From the NCBI GenBank assembly GCA_947396885.1, contig OX377205.1, positions 65,444,969 through 65,508,968 on the forward strand: a stretch of DNA of 64,000 nucleotides. The letters run 5' to 3'. How positions within the stretch are numbered: the stretch's first letter is position 1; every line of letters begins with the position of its first letter. The translations under genes and the position numbers were made by a program. Positions 45,901-57,010 of the stretch are shown here, one piece after another. The notes under the pieces were generated by a model. That model did no database searches. It was not told where the DNA came from and was given only the letters and a program-made list of their open reading frames with translations. Source of the DNA: Heligmosomoides polygyrus polygyrus (lineage: Eukaryota; Nematoda; Chromadorea; Rhabditida; Heligmosomidae).

Positions 45901-48900
45901 CGCGAATTTGAACTCTGACAGACTTTCAGTTGATGTCATGTTGTACAGAAATATATGTAGCTTCGGGACATCGAACCCCTAACAAGTAGAACAGTTTTCT
46001 GCCTCCTCAACAAAACTACCCAGTTGTACTTACAAGAACAAATTTCTTTGGTTAAGTGAAACTGAAGGCTCTTGAGCAGTCGAACATCAGTAGAAGGGGC
46101 AGATAGAAGCGCAGTATAGGTCGCGAACGTGACAGCCATGCCACGGGCCCGCATTCGCCGCACGTTTTCATAAGTTGAGCTCGTTCCCCATATCCGTCCA
46201 CTCCATTTCCTTCCATGTACTGCACTTCTTTTGGGAGTTGCCTTTAATTCCCTTCTGCGGCCGTTATCTCTTCAGCCTTGATCAACTCGCACCTTTGACA
46301 TCATTAACTGAAGTACATGTTGCAGAGTTTGGGAAAAGTTTCAAAGTGTTTTCAAGGAACTGTTGCATTTGTGACTTCAGGATATTAGATGTTCCAATCG
46401 CACTGTGTGACTGCACTTCAATGACTCAGGCAGGTTATGTTGGAGAAGATGTCGAGAGTGTAATACAGGTGGGAGCTTAAGACCGGTATGACCGCGGAGT
46501 TCAAAGGTTTGACAGTTTTCAGAAACTGGTGCAAGCGGCAGGTGGAAATGCCGAGAAAGCGCAGCAGGGTATTGTTTTTCTCGATGAAGTGGACAAGGTG
46601 GGCATTTCGAACGAGTAAGGGATGCCTTTTTAACACATTCTTGAGCAATATTTCGCTATTTCCTGCTGCAGTTGTTCTTTCTTGTGAGGACCCTTTTTAT
46701 GTAATTAGTTGCCGCAGAATTATTGCAGTTACGCCTTGTGTATGTCAAAAAGTGTTTCAGATCGCTGCCGCACATGAGGGTCACTCACCGGCGTACCGGG
46801 ATGTTAGTGGAGAAGGAGTCCAACATGCTCTTCTGAAGTTAGTCGAAGGCACTGTAGTAAATGTAAAAAGTGGAAGGAAAAGCGTTGGTGCGCAACAGGA
46901 CACTGTTCAGGCAAGTGCTTGTATTTTTTCGGCGTTTATCGAAATGTTCACAATAAGGTAAACCACAGTTAGGTGCCGTGGTTCTGGAGGACAGGTGGAC
47001 ACTAGATAGTTCTACTTCGACAGAACTCTTCATGTCGGACGAGGTTTTCAGGCGTCCAGTTTATTAGCATGCGTAGAAATTTGGGTGAATAAGGCCCCCT
47101 AAACACGATGTTCGAATAAGGTTGTTGTGCCACAAGAAATGGTTCGTTTTAAAGCTTTTGATTTACACACAGAATACTAACGGGGGATAATATCTGAATT
47201 GTTAGTTGACGGTTTTGCTCCCAAAAGTCAGCGCTGTGCACAGCCTACATTTTGGGAGATCGAGCTAGAGAAAAAGTTCAACCAACTTTTAGCCTAAGCT
47301 GCTTTTCTCCCTTTTGTGGTGTATCGTGTCTAGGATATTCAGATAAAATTGCGGACTGTAACAAATTGCTTTAACAGATCACGTTATTTTAATAACGTGG
47401 ATTTTGGATTTCTTCTTCATCACCGCTGCAAGCGTACTGGAAGGCATGAGTAGAGGTAGTGTCAGAATTATTAGCTACGTAAGTTCCCTATTGTTACGTT
47501 AGGACAAATACTGGAGCATGAGGCAGTTCGAATAAAAACGACTGATGGTCTGAATTGCCCAGGTATATAATAGTCCGAATCGTGTGATCGAGAGTTCGAT
47601 GACTGCCGTTTCAACATCTTTAACTTTGGCGATTTTCTTCTTCGTCAAGAGTTTCTTTAGTGCCTAAATTAGTGAAAATCAGAGGCGGAATGTTAGAGGA
47701 ATTGGGCGCGGTTCCTCCGGTTTTGCAGGGGTCACTTTAGCTATGTGGCTAAGCGTTATCGTAGAGAGTGGACAGAGCCTCGTCTCTCTCTTTTTTCGAA
47801 CAGCGTACGCCAGTTTCCAAAACTTCTGTACCAAAATGAGCGAGTATTGATGTTAATGTTACCTGTGGCGATGTGTCGTTGCTTAATACAATTCTCCTGG
47901 CGAGTCCCAAAAGCAGCAAAGAAGACACTTCTTGAATTGCAGGCCCGATTTATCTTGCGTCGGCGCGTCTCTTGAGGGACTCGTCCCAACTCGAGTAATC
48001 AGGAATTCCACAAAAGAAACTATCGCGGGCGTCTGGACTGGGGTTTGTGTTCGAAGTACGTGTCTTCTACTGTGAAGCGAACGAATCGGAGCTTGACCAA
48101 TGGTGGTGGAAGTGGGGCCGTCTTCCAATGCGCTGTTGATGCTTCGAACGTCTGTCATTGCTCCAGTGCCTTGACTCCATTGACAGAAGGCGATGGCTCG
48201 GTGTTTTAGTGAAATTGCCGTCGTGATTAAAGTTAAGGAAGGCACCATAAATATGCCTGTCAAGGAGCTTCGAGAATGATCCACAACTGCCACATGCTAA
48301 ATCATGACTGGAACTTTCTGACAAACCTTATAAAAGTATCAGTGATCTATGAGCGCGTTGGTGTGAAGTACTGTTTGCTTCTGAAGAATTTTGTTTCAAA
48401 AGTGGTGGATCGAATCGTTTCACCTTGTATGTCGCTATTTGCTCCAGTAGGTCTTAATTTCTGGCCCTTCATTTCCTTGTTAGGGCGCGTGGTAGCGCGG
48501 TCGGAGGAGGCGTCGGCTCTCTCGTGTACGCGATTATAGAATCCTGTTTCAGATATCCCGTCCAGGCCAACCAGACCTTTATCCTTTCTCTTCATTTGTT
48601 TATTTGTATTGTAGGGATTATTTGCGCGAGTCCGAGGCAATTTTATTATTTCTTGCAGGTGGACACTTCCGACATTCTTTTCGTTGCCTCTGGTGCCTTC
48701 AATAACTTGGACCGGATCGTTGCCCGTCGTCTTGACAAAAAGAGTTTGGGATTCGGTGAGTTCTATACTAGGGAATGGTGGAGGCTCTTGTGAGGAAGTA
48801 ACATTACCAGGTTCTCAGCAGTAATGTGTTGATCCAGGATCGTCTTCGGGCGAGCTGCGGATCTCAACGGACGACGCGAATTCAGAACAAGCCCGGAAAC

Positions 48901-51215
48901 GCGACTACTTGCTCTCAAGAGCGGATCAAGGCGATCTTATCAATTTTGGAATAGTGCCAGAATTAGTTGGCAGATTTCCAGTACTCGTGCCGTTCCACTC
49001 GTTCGACCAAGATGTGAGTATTTTGCCATGACCAATGCACAGACGTGTTCCTCATTGTGACGATTTCAGATGCTAGTACGTGTGCTCACCGAACCACAGA
49101 ATTCTCTGCTTACTCAGTTGAAGTTGCAGTTTGCTATAGATAACGTGAGTTCCTCAAAGAGTGGACAATTTTTCAAAACATTTATGATTTTTTCAAAATT
49201 TCATGCCACTTCAGGTTGATCTTTCATTTTCGTCAGAGGCTTTACAACAAGTTGCACAGTTGGCTTTAGAAAGGAAGACGGGTACGTTTGATCTTGGTGT
49301 TATGATTTTGAAGGATGCACTAGTTAGAAGCTATGTTCTGTAGATGCTCACGTTTATATTGATTTTAAATTGCACACTTTTCAAATCAAATTAGATACTC
49401 TTTTACATTAAACTGGGGATTCTCCGAGAAGACTAAAATAATTTTTCCCCAAAAAAGTTTTAGTATAATATTATATATTAAAAGAAGGGATCGCGCTATG
49501 CACATCACTAGGTCGTCGCGCAAACAAAAAATTTTCTGTCAGTTGTATAATAATCGCGATCTAGTCAAGTGCATGGCGCAGTCTCTTTTTTAGTACACTT
49601 ATCGATCAGTGCTTTTCCACGCTTAGAAACAAAGCTTAATTAGTTAATAATATTTTTCCTAGAAATGTGAAAAATTTATAAAATTTCAAGCAGCGCATTC
49701 ACTTATTGGGTGATTTAAAAAATGTCAGGGAAAGCGAAAGAGCGGAAATCATTTAAACGGTCTCGAAGAGCCTCTATTTTGAATGTAATTGATAAATAGT
49801 ATTTAATAATTATTAATTAGTTTTAGCCAAAGAAGCACTAAAGATGCTTCTTGAATTTCTGTTTCAAATGCGGAATTGGTGAGCTGCTATGAACCATCTG
49901 TTCAGTTATAATACTTCAACGGTTGTCGCTAAATTATGCAGACTCGCGTTTACTCAAGATATCCCATTTCAGAGTGAATACACACAGTGAACATGTAGTT
50001 CTTTGTACCATTTCATGCTTAGAGGAGTTTTGTGCTATGCAATTAAAGGAACCATTGTGAGGCCTCTCTATCGATTACCCTACTGAGCGAATTGGAAAAT
50101 GAGGCACGTTCTCATCTAGGGAAAAGGGAAAATACAGCGTGCTGACACAAGAGTCCAACCATAAGTTATCTCATTCTTGAAGCCCAATTTCTTGAACTGT
50201 GCCTATTAAGTTATAGGTCAATTGCGGCTTACTTTATGAATGCTAGGACTCTATTCCTATGTTTTAGCATGTGTTATGCATTTTTAGCAGTGCGTATAAC
50301 GCAGTAGGAGGAGGTGCTGGCTGTTCTTCGCACCTGAGACCAAGTTTTCCTGCCCAGGCGAGCCAAACCTTCCATCCCTACAAGGAGAGTGAGATGGTGC
50401 TGGCCTTGTCCGGGAAGCAGAAAGGTGCATTTTGGCCAAATACGCATCCAAATCGCCTCCACGACATCCCAGAAAGTAGAATGCGTGGCGCGTTCCAAAT
50501 GGGATTGAGTGACGCCGTCCTTTACCCTTATCTTTTATGATAGAGTGAGATGTAGTGGAAAAGGGAATGAGGGAGAAGGCAGACAAGCCTTCTCATCAGC
50601 GTATAGTGACACCAAACGAATTTCCTGATTTGGCGGCGTGGAGGAGACTGAGGTAGCAAACGTGGCAGCCTTTGTTGCAGGACTGAATACGGATTGGACA
50701 TAACTCGATAAGCTGCGTTCATTCTAGTGTCCGTGTTCTATTCACCTTCTATTGAGTGTTAATTTCGTTGTTGGGCATCTTAAGGGTCGCTATAACTTCG
50801 CTTATTTTTTAAAGCATTTTCCTCATTAGACTTCGTAAATCTACGTGTTCGTGGATAATAGACTGCTTTTTATTCATTGCATTCGAGCGCCATCAAAATA
50901 AAAATAATAAAACCTTCTTTGTTCTGATGCAGTCTGTGTTTACCGTTCTCTTCCGCAAAGTGAGCGGACAGTGCCATTCATCATTTAGGAGCTCGAGCTC
51001 TGCGTTCAATTCTCGAAGGAGTACTGCTTGATGCGAAGTTCACAGTTCCAGGCAGTGACATTGAGTCGATACACGTCACACGGTGCGCTGCCTCTGCAAG
51101 CCATTGTGTTGCGGGAATACATTCCTGAATTTTCAGGGAAGCGGTATTGGGCGAGGCTGAAGTGGAATATACGAGGCGGGTGGTCGAGAGTAAGCAAGCT
51201 GTGTCGGCGATGTAG
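39967..51215 (+). CDS. CLPX: Mitochondrial ClpX-type AAA+ ATPase
   Basis: ATP-dependent unfoldase of the mitochondrial matrix, regulatory subunit of ClpXP. Exons: 39967-40180, 40722-40759 (tentative), 43310-43483, 44501-44640, 46381-46468, 46523-46597, 46761-46910, 48659-48755, 48838-49013, 49070-49144, 49215-49281, 50989-51082, 51137-51215. All phases agree; about 488 residues. Exon 1 gives an Arg/Ser-rich presequence and one CxxC (CRECGG); the second half of the usual zinc-binding domain is not seen. AAA+ landmarks: YLDRFVVGQ (88), Walker A GPSGVGKT (174), pore loop GYVG (207), Walker B IVFLDE (235), FVASGAFN sensor, PELVGRFP arginine-finger region (about 366), GARALR sensor 2 (432). The frame ends [10 protein letters not shown] at 51215. 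The third exon could instead start at 43299. The intron after 46910 has a GC donor. Introns carry a mariner, an AT-rich foldback and repeat R. Confidence 0.93.
41760..42651 (-). mobile_element. Mariner-family transposon, internally deleted (892 bp)
   Basis: Inverted ends CCAGGCTGTCCAATAATTC and, inverted, CTAGGCTGTCCAATAATTC extend ~28 bp through TTGTCCGAAA. It is flanked by TA at 41758-41759 and 42652-42653. It contains a disrupted mariner transposase on the minus strand. It lies between CLPX exons, antisense to that gene. Confidence 0.93.
41832..42456 (-). pseudogene. Mariner transposase, deleted and frameshifted
   Basis: The N-terminal DNA-binding part is present ([29 protein letters not shown]). 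It then jumps from DREHP to [12 protein letters not shown], removing the linker and the stretch with the first catalytic Asp. The second catalytic region [12 protein letters not shown] is intact. A run of seven C on the coding strand (about 42027-42034) shifts the frame just before the [15 protein letters not shown] segment that carries the third Asp. The end of the protein continues at 42065-41832. Not functional. Confidence 0.9.
46911..48658 (+). other. GC-AG intron of CLPX
   Basis: The exon ends CACTGTTCAG and the intron begins GCAAGTGC (AG|GCAAGT). It ends TTCTTGCAG before GTGGACACT. Splicing joins AQQDTVQ to [12 protein letters not shown], as the ClpX family requires. Confidence 0.85.
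49365..49830. repeat. AT-rich foldback family X, copy 2
   Basis: TTTTCAAATCAAATTAGATAC edge, GGATCGCGCTATGCACATCA and its inverse-like ATCGCGATCTAGTCAAGTGC, then TTCAAGCAGCGCATTCACTT. These correspond to parts of copy 1 (8826-10475), but no AN1 repeat is inside. It lies in a CLPX intron. Confidence 0.55.
50395..50570 (+). repeat. Dispersed repeat family R, copy 3
   Basis: GGCCAAATACGCATCC, CGCCTCCACGACATCCC, GCGTGGCGC and CTTTACCCTTATCTTTTAT, as at 17045-17235 in inverse orientation. It lies in the CLPX intron before exon 50989-51082. Confidence 0.6.
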
Positions 51216-53754
51216 AACCGCGCACGACGTGTTGAGTCAGCCTCCACTGTGGCAAATATGACTGTGATTCATCGACGTATTTATGTGTTTGCTGGTTTTT
51301 TGTCATGCAAAGTACGTCACTGTGTTGTCTCCTCTGCTACATCTACTTGGCTAGAAGGTGTACCTCTTATCAATTCATAATTTAGGCGCCTCCATTTCGA
51401 GGCCGCCGTGAAAGACGAAGTCTAGATTGTGCTAATATATCGTTTTTGTCGAGATTCTGCGTTGTTTCTAGCAGTGCTGAGAATGTCTATGTGTGCGGTC
51501 ACAGAGCGCAGGTCTGGGTGAGTAGACCCGTGGTGTACATAAACTTGTAAGCTAATTTGTAGATTAAAACTTTATCGGTTTATGTATGTTGGAGCGTAGT
51601 AGCACAGATACTGTACGTATTCTCTTTGCTACATCATTTCGTTGATGTGTGTTGTTGCATGAGTACGCGCCGTACAACGATTTTCGCGATCAGTGTCGAA
51701 ACCTTACAAGGGCGCCAACAACAGTAGAGGAACGAGTGAATTTTGCAGCAAACGAGAACGCTGGGTGGCTCACTTATACTGTGTTGTCCATTGAAAGCCT
51801 CTGAAGACGACAGAAGTCAAAGTGTTAGGTGACCCAAGCAAACCTGCACAGAGAATCATAATTAGCCTCCTTTAAATGTGTACGCGACCGGCAGTAGCTG
51901 TTCCTAGGTAAGATGAGCACATGGATTAAGAGACCTAATTACCTATTTATGTTTGCTCATAGCGAGATAGGACTTGTCGTGAATTACTGCTTCATCGATT
52001 TAGGAAAGATAAAACGCTGTGGCTGGCAATCGCTAGCCAATGTATTGTGCCAAAACTCTCTAAAACGCCTCCCCGATAGTATCTGGGGCAGTCCTATGGG
52101 TGTAAACAGGTTTTCCCTCTGAAATGTCATCTTAACCTTCCGGTTTTGCCAACGGTAGATGCCGTTGACCATTCGTGGTCGGCAATCATAGGAAAATGGA
52201 ATATGGATCAAGAACGTTCAATTTACTCAAATGCTATTGCAGGAAGAACCGCTCGAGATCCAGTAAGGTACCACTACAATGATTCTTTACTATTTTTACT
52301 TCTGATCTACCAGCAATTTTATAAAGATGTGGTGTTAGTTGTCAGCAGTTCGCTGATTCAAAGATATATAGAAATGTGTGGCCCAAGTGACATAATGTCT
52401 ACTCAGTCTGCTTTGGATGAAATGTGGTTATGGTCTGAAACATGGAGGCCTCCACTGGCCCTGAGAAAACAGTGTTTTTGAGGATGGGTATGACGCCTAC
52501 TTGAGCATTAAGGGTCACTCAATAGCAGCTGTTTCTTGTGTTAAAGATTAAAGATTTTGCTATGATAGTAAGCTCCACCTCTCTGAGCATACAAAATGAT
52601 ACGTAAAGCGTATTCTCCAACATTCCTGATATAAAGCTTTCTCTATAGCGGATGAGAAAATGCTTTTTAAGCTTACAAGTGATATATTCGTTCTATGGTG
52701 GCACTTGGTTCACTTTTTTCCTCCGAAATCAAATATACTACTTTTCTTGAGAAGGCGCAAGACAACTACAAATCTAATATCGCAAATTGTACGACAGTTG
52801 GTAACATATTTGTAAGATTTCCTCGTCCTGTAGTTAAAAATAGCGAATATAATCTGCATTCCTTAGTTTCTCAACGTAAATTTACTGGTGTATCTATGGT
52901 CTTCAAACTCTTGTCTGGTACAGCTGACGTGAACGTTGGAAAATTCTATCGTATAGTAGTGGCCAGAACTGTGGGTAGCTCAGAAAAAATATCTTACTGT
53001 GCACCCAAAACGAATACTAGATGATGTAGTCTTACGTGAAAGGCTGGTCCCAGCTTCATCTCACTGAATTCCTGCGTTCCTCGGTCGTCGGCGGATCATC
53101 GGCTGCTCAATCACATGAATGAAAACGACTTTTTGCTTTTTTCGATTTCAAGTGTTTACATTTCCGCCCTATTGTATTGGTAAGTTTCTTATTGTACCAC
53201 ATCCTATATCACGTATGCCTTATGATCGTACAGAAATAAATAAATAAAACGACCGCGGCATAGTTTTGTTGTGGGTCCACTCGCACAGGCATCCAAGGCG
53301 GAAATGTTGAGTATAACATCTTTTCCTTTCAGAGCCCCAGTGCAATCACAATTAACATGACTTTTGCTGCTCTTCCTTCCTTTCGACGCTTTTAAGCTAA
53401 TAGGCAAAACTCTTCGACTCTCTTAATACCTTGACATCTTGGATTCCGTAGTTACGATAAGGACTAGTATCCGGATATCTCGCCCGCAGAAAAAAATGTC
53501 AAACTCCCTCACAAGTTAAACACTCCCCCTGTGCAATATGTTGACGTGAACAAATGTTCATTGCATAACCAGTGGCCAAAATAACAATAACAACGACCTA
53601 TTGTCAAACAATTAGCGATATACGGACCCGAGCCATATGTGCGTCGGAAAAAAGCAGCTAAACGACTACTCTAGGCTCCAAAAATGGCTTTACAATGAAA
53701 TTGCATCACGGTTTTTGTCGCAATAGCAGTATATCTAAAGCATGTTTGTTAATC
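51216..53754. other. Intergenic region between CLPX and TOM22 (tail to tail)
   Basis: Should hold both 3' UTRs. An open frame of 109 codons at 52695-53024 (plus) and one at 52146-52481 show no recognised motif. No poly(A) signal can be assigned with certainty, and no repeat family was recognised here. Confidence 0.35.
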
Positions 53755-55303
53755 CTAGTGCGGCTTAGCTGCTTGTAGTGCGGCCGTTGGTCCTAGCAGC
53801 ATCTGTCGTTGTTGGGCTACCTGCAAGGAACTAATTAAGTACTTGTATGTTTTCCGCATTACTTCATTTGTGGACTAAAAACCGTCCGGTGCATACCTAA
53901 CGAGGCCCACCCCATTCTTTACCGGAGAATTTGCAGAAAACATTTTAAAAATAGAAGCGCTAGGAGCGCTTAGTTTCATACTGCTAGAGTAAGGCTTCTA
54001 GCTATGACACAGGGTGAACCCTCTCTAGACTTGCACCAACCGGCTTACCATGGATAACTTTGGCAGCAACGTTGAGAACCAAGTAATCAAGTGGTGAAAT
54101 TTTTAACGTGAAGGACACAATACTTCAAGCAAATCTCGTCTGGTGGCGCGTCGATGTAGATATTAAGTTGGAAACCGAGCTCCCGCCGTTTTTTCCATTT
54201 TGTTCTAAATTTCGCAGAAAGTCTTTTACGCAATGTTATACACCATTCGGAAGAGAATGATTTGCTTCATCAGAAAGTATGGTTCCCTTTTTTTCCATTT
54301 TCATCTGAATTTTGAGGTCAATAATGTGGAAGGTAAGAAATGACTTTTGCCGACAGCTCCTTCTCTCTACTTACGTTGAGATTATTTGCACAAGGTTATA
54401 CACTATTTTAAAGAGGATGATTTGCTCTAGAAGTACACGTGTTGATTGTCTTCGTTTATCTTCATTGTCGTTTATTTTCTGCGCGTTAAAGTGTGCGGAA
54501 GTATATTATTCTTAACAACAGCTCCTACTCTTCATTTTTTAAACATGAACCTAATGACCTAAAAATAACCGAAATTCAGATTGGCCAAAGAACAAAACAT
54601 ATACTCTGATGGGACGAGACATTCTCTTTCAGACATATGACACTATGCAAAAAAAAGGTAAATGTAACTTTGCGCTCTTGAATAGTTTCTCGGATATTCA
54701 ACTATTTGAATATCCGATACAAAACTGAGTAGTATTGGACAGTTCGGAATTTGACGATTTGGAAAGCGAATGAACCTGATCGCTCAAAATTCGTCGTTTC
54801 TAAAACCGAATAATATTCGTTCACTTCAAAGTTCAGAAATTCTAAAAACGAGTAATATTCGACGCGTCGATATTCCATATTTTGAAAACATGGACATATT
54901 TGGTATTGGAAAACTCGTCTTTTTTACCGAAGGGAAAAGTAAAGTCTGGTTACTGCGGTAACGCGATAAATGGCACGCAACATTTCTGTACCAAGCAAAG
55001 ATATTAAACAAGCGAGGAAAGGAGATGAAGTCGAACCTGAGTTTTCTCAAGATCGCTTCGTTCCTTCTCGATGACGTAAGGCATGAACATGATAAGTGAC
55101 GTTGTGGCGGCAATCCATACTGCTTGGCGAGTAACGTAGCAAATCGTTTTCACACCCCATATGCTCCAAGATGCTCCGTTAGTGATCGTCTTGCGTAGAC
55201 TCTGTGGTACCATCTCAGTGAGACCCTCTAGCCTTTCGAAGAGCGTCTCTTCAAGTTCATCGTCAGGGATGTCGTCGAATTCGTCTCTACCTCGGATAGC
55301 CAT
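53755..55303 (-). CDS. tomm-22: Mitochondrial import receptor subunit TOM22
   Basis: Central receptor of the TOM complex in the mitochondrial outer membrane, which binds presequences and organises TOM40. Two exons on the minus strand, 55303-55037 and 53820-53755, joined in phase 0, encode 110 residues. The N-terminal cytosolic part is acidic (EFDDIPDDELEETL, 8-21), then ERLEGLTEMVPQSLR. A single membrane segment spans about 61-79 (AVWIAATTSLIMFMPYVIE) with the Pro typical of the family. The C-terminal exon gives VAQQRQMLLGP and ends QAAKPH. Length and layout fit animal TOM22. The ATG sits directly after TTTCAG, so a leader may be trans-spliced there; an upstream coding exon is the alternative. 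It converges with CLPX. Confidence 0.9.
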
Positions 55304-55313
55304 CTGAAAGATT
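55304..55313 (-). promoter_or_regulatory. Candidate trans-splice acceptor at the TOM22 start codon
   Basis: On the minus strand TAATCTTTCAG runs straight into ATG (55303-55301). This is the nematode consensus acceptor TTTCAG with a zero-length 5' UTR, as often seen for spliced-leader addition. Confidence 0.5.
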
Positions 55314-55489
55314 AGAAGAGGATTAGGCCTATGTTATACCATCGCTCACTCGGAGCGAAGCCTAATGATAAGCTCCCATATCGATTCATCGCGTCGGCAT
55401 ACTTGCATTTCAGCTGACTACTTGGGATTTGAGGAGCTTTGACGTTCATGCAACTTTGTAGCATTATTTTGCCAATTTTTCCTGCCGTA

Positions 55490-55740
55490 TGCGTTTCGCC
55501 GCTCGAGGAGCGCAGAACCCTGCTGCGTACTTCCCTGAGCGACGAAAGCAGTTTCCACATGAGCAGCTTGGATGGCACCCACCCTGGAGTTCCTTCCCTA
55601 GCCTGGACTTGCGCTCGAAGAGCGCAGGACCCTGCTGTAGACTCCCCTGAAGGACAAAAGCAGTTTCCATGTAGAAAACCTCTTCGAGCGCAGAACCTAG
55701 ACCCGCATTCCCTGGACGACGAGAGGTTCGCGTGTGTAAT
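55490..55740. repeat. Imperfect tandem duplication, ~112-bp unit
   Basis: GCTCGAGGAGCGCAGAACCC (55500) recurs as GCTCGAAGAGCGCAGGACCC (55612) and in part near 55683. Each is followed by a TCCCTGA-N-GACRAAAGCAGTTTCCA-like stretch. It lies just upstream of TOM22. Confidence 0.6.
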
Positions 55741-55844
55741 GCTAGGAATGAAGGATTTCGCGCTCCATCGCCAACGCGCGCCTAAATTATACGGTAGCCA
55801 TTCGGGGGTGTGTTCGTCAGGATCGTGCTAGTTATTTACCTGCC

Positions 55845-57010
55845 CCAATAAGTACAATAATTTTATAAAAAATTTATTTTTAGAGAAAAAATAATAAATT
55901 AAAATTTGCCTTAAAGCACAGCAAAGAGGCAAACACGTAGCACATTAAAAGACCAGATCGCGATTGGGTACCATTGTACTTATGGTACCCCACTTAATCT
56001 TGTTCAAAATAGGTCTGCTAGGGGTAGTCTGCCATGGGAAGAACGAATATCATAGTCGTTTTCTGCGGAAACGCCTTATAATTTCGTTATATTAAGTTCG
56101 ATTTACCGAAGGCCTTGCGAAATAGCGCGGGCCGGTCAGAGACGCAGAGAATCCGCCTCCTATCGATGCGCACTATTTCGCCGTCTCTAGTCTGCAGCAG
56201 AGGTTAGCCAGAGCATAAGTCTTGAAACCTTGAAAACCCTATTGTGTGCTCTCCTCCCCACAGAATTGGGCAGGGGAAGGAACTCTGGATTGTGGGCCCA
56301 CTAGCGCACCCGCGCTAAAATTGCCTTCATCCTGGAGTTCCCTCCACTACCAATATGAAAACCAGTAAGACGCGGATCTGAAAAGAGGAAATAAGGCTGC
56401 ACTTGCATTCGCTGCATGTAGCTAGTCGCCGCGCCTGCACGCTGACCTACACCGCCCCCCCCCCCCCGCTTGCGTGCTGGTAGGAGGCGGTGTTTCTGCG
56501 TCTCTTATCAGCGCGCGCTATTTCGCAAGGCCTTAGGCAATTCGAACTCAATGTAACGAGCGTATAAGGCATTTCCGCAAAAATCGACTACGATATTCGT
56601 TCTTCCCATGGCAAATTACCCCAGTAGACCTATTTTGAACAAGATTAAATGGGGTACCATAAGTACAATAGTCCCCGCGAGTGCACTCAAAAAGTTCACC
56701 GCAGATTTTACTTGATTGATAGAGTAAATGCCACTTCCATGAACCACTAAAGTGAAGATGTGTGTTCTTTACGGCTGTTTTTGTTGCACCGTTAACAGGT
56801 GTCAATCTCCATGCAAACAGAAATTCTGCTATCAATCGAATAAAAATCGCAACCTCTTCGAAGATAGAATGGCGCAACCTCTTTTAGCACTAAAAATTGC
56901 CGCCCTTCTGCTCTTCAAAACAAGCTTGAAACCATTATTTTTCCTCAGAAAATAAAATTTTTATAAAACTTCAAACAATGTGTCCAGTTATTGGGTAGAT
57001 GAACTAAAGC
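55845..57010. mobile_element. AT-rich foldback family X, copy 3, split by MITE copy C
   Basis: The left part (55845-55966) has AATTTTATAAAAAATTTATT and AGACCAGATCGCGATT. The right part (56676-57010) has AAAATTTTTATAAAACTTCA and GTCCAGTTATTGGGT, in the inverse arrangement of copy 2. The MITE lies between them. Confidence 0.5.
55967..56675. mobile_element. Foldback MITE family M, copy C (709 bp)
   Basis: Ends GGTACCATTGTACTTATGG and CCATAAGTACAATAG. Internal motifs CTTGTTCAAAATAGGTCTGC, CTGCCATGGGAAGAACGA and GCGCGCTATTTCGCAAGG are shared with copies A and B. Flanks are CGCGATTG (55959-55966) and CGCGAGTG (56676-56683), an 8-bp duplication with one mismatch. Confidence 0.8.

Noticed and set aside
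47883..48324. Minus-strand frames within the CLPX intron
   Set aside because: Antisense frames with no motif and no splice context.
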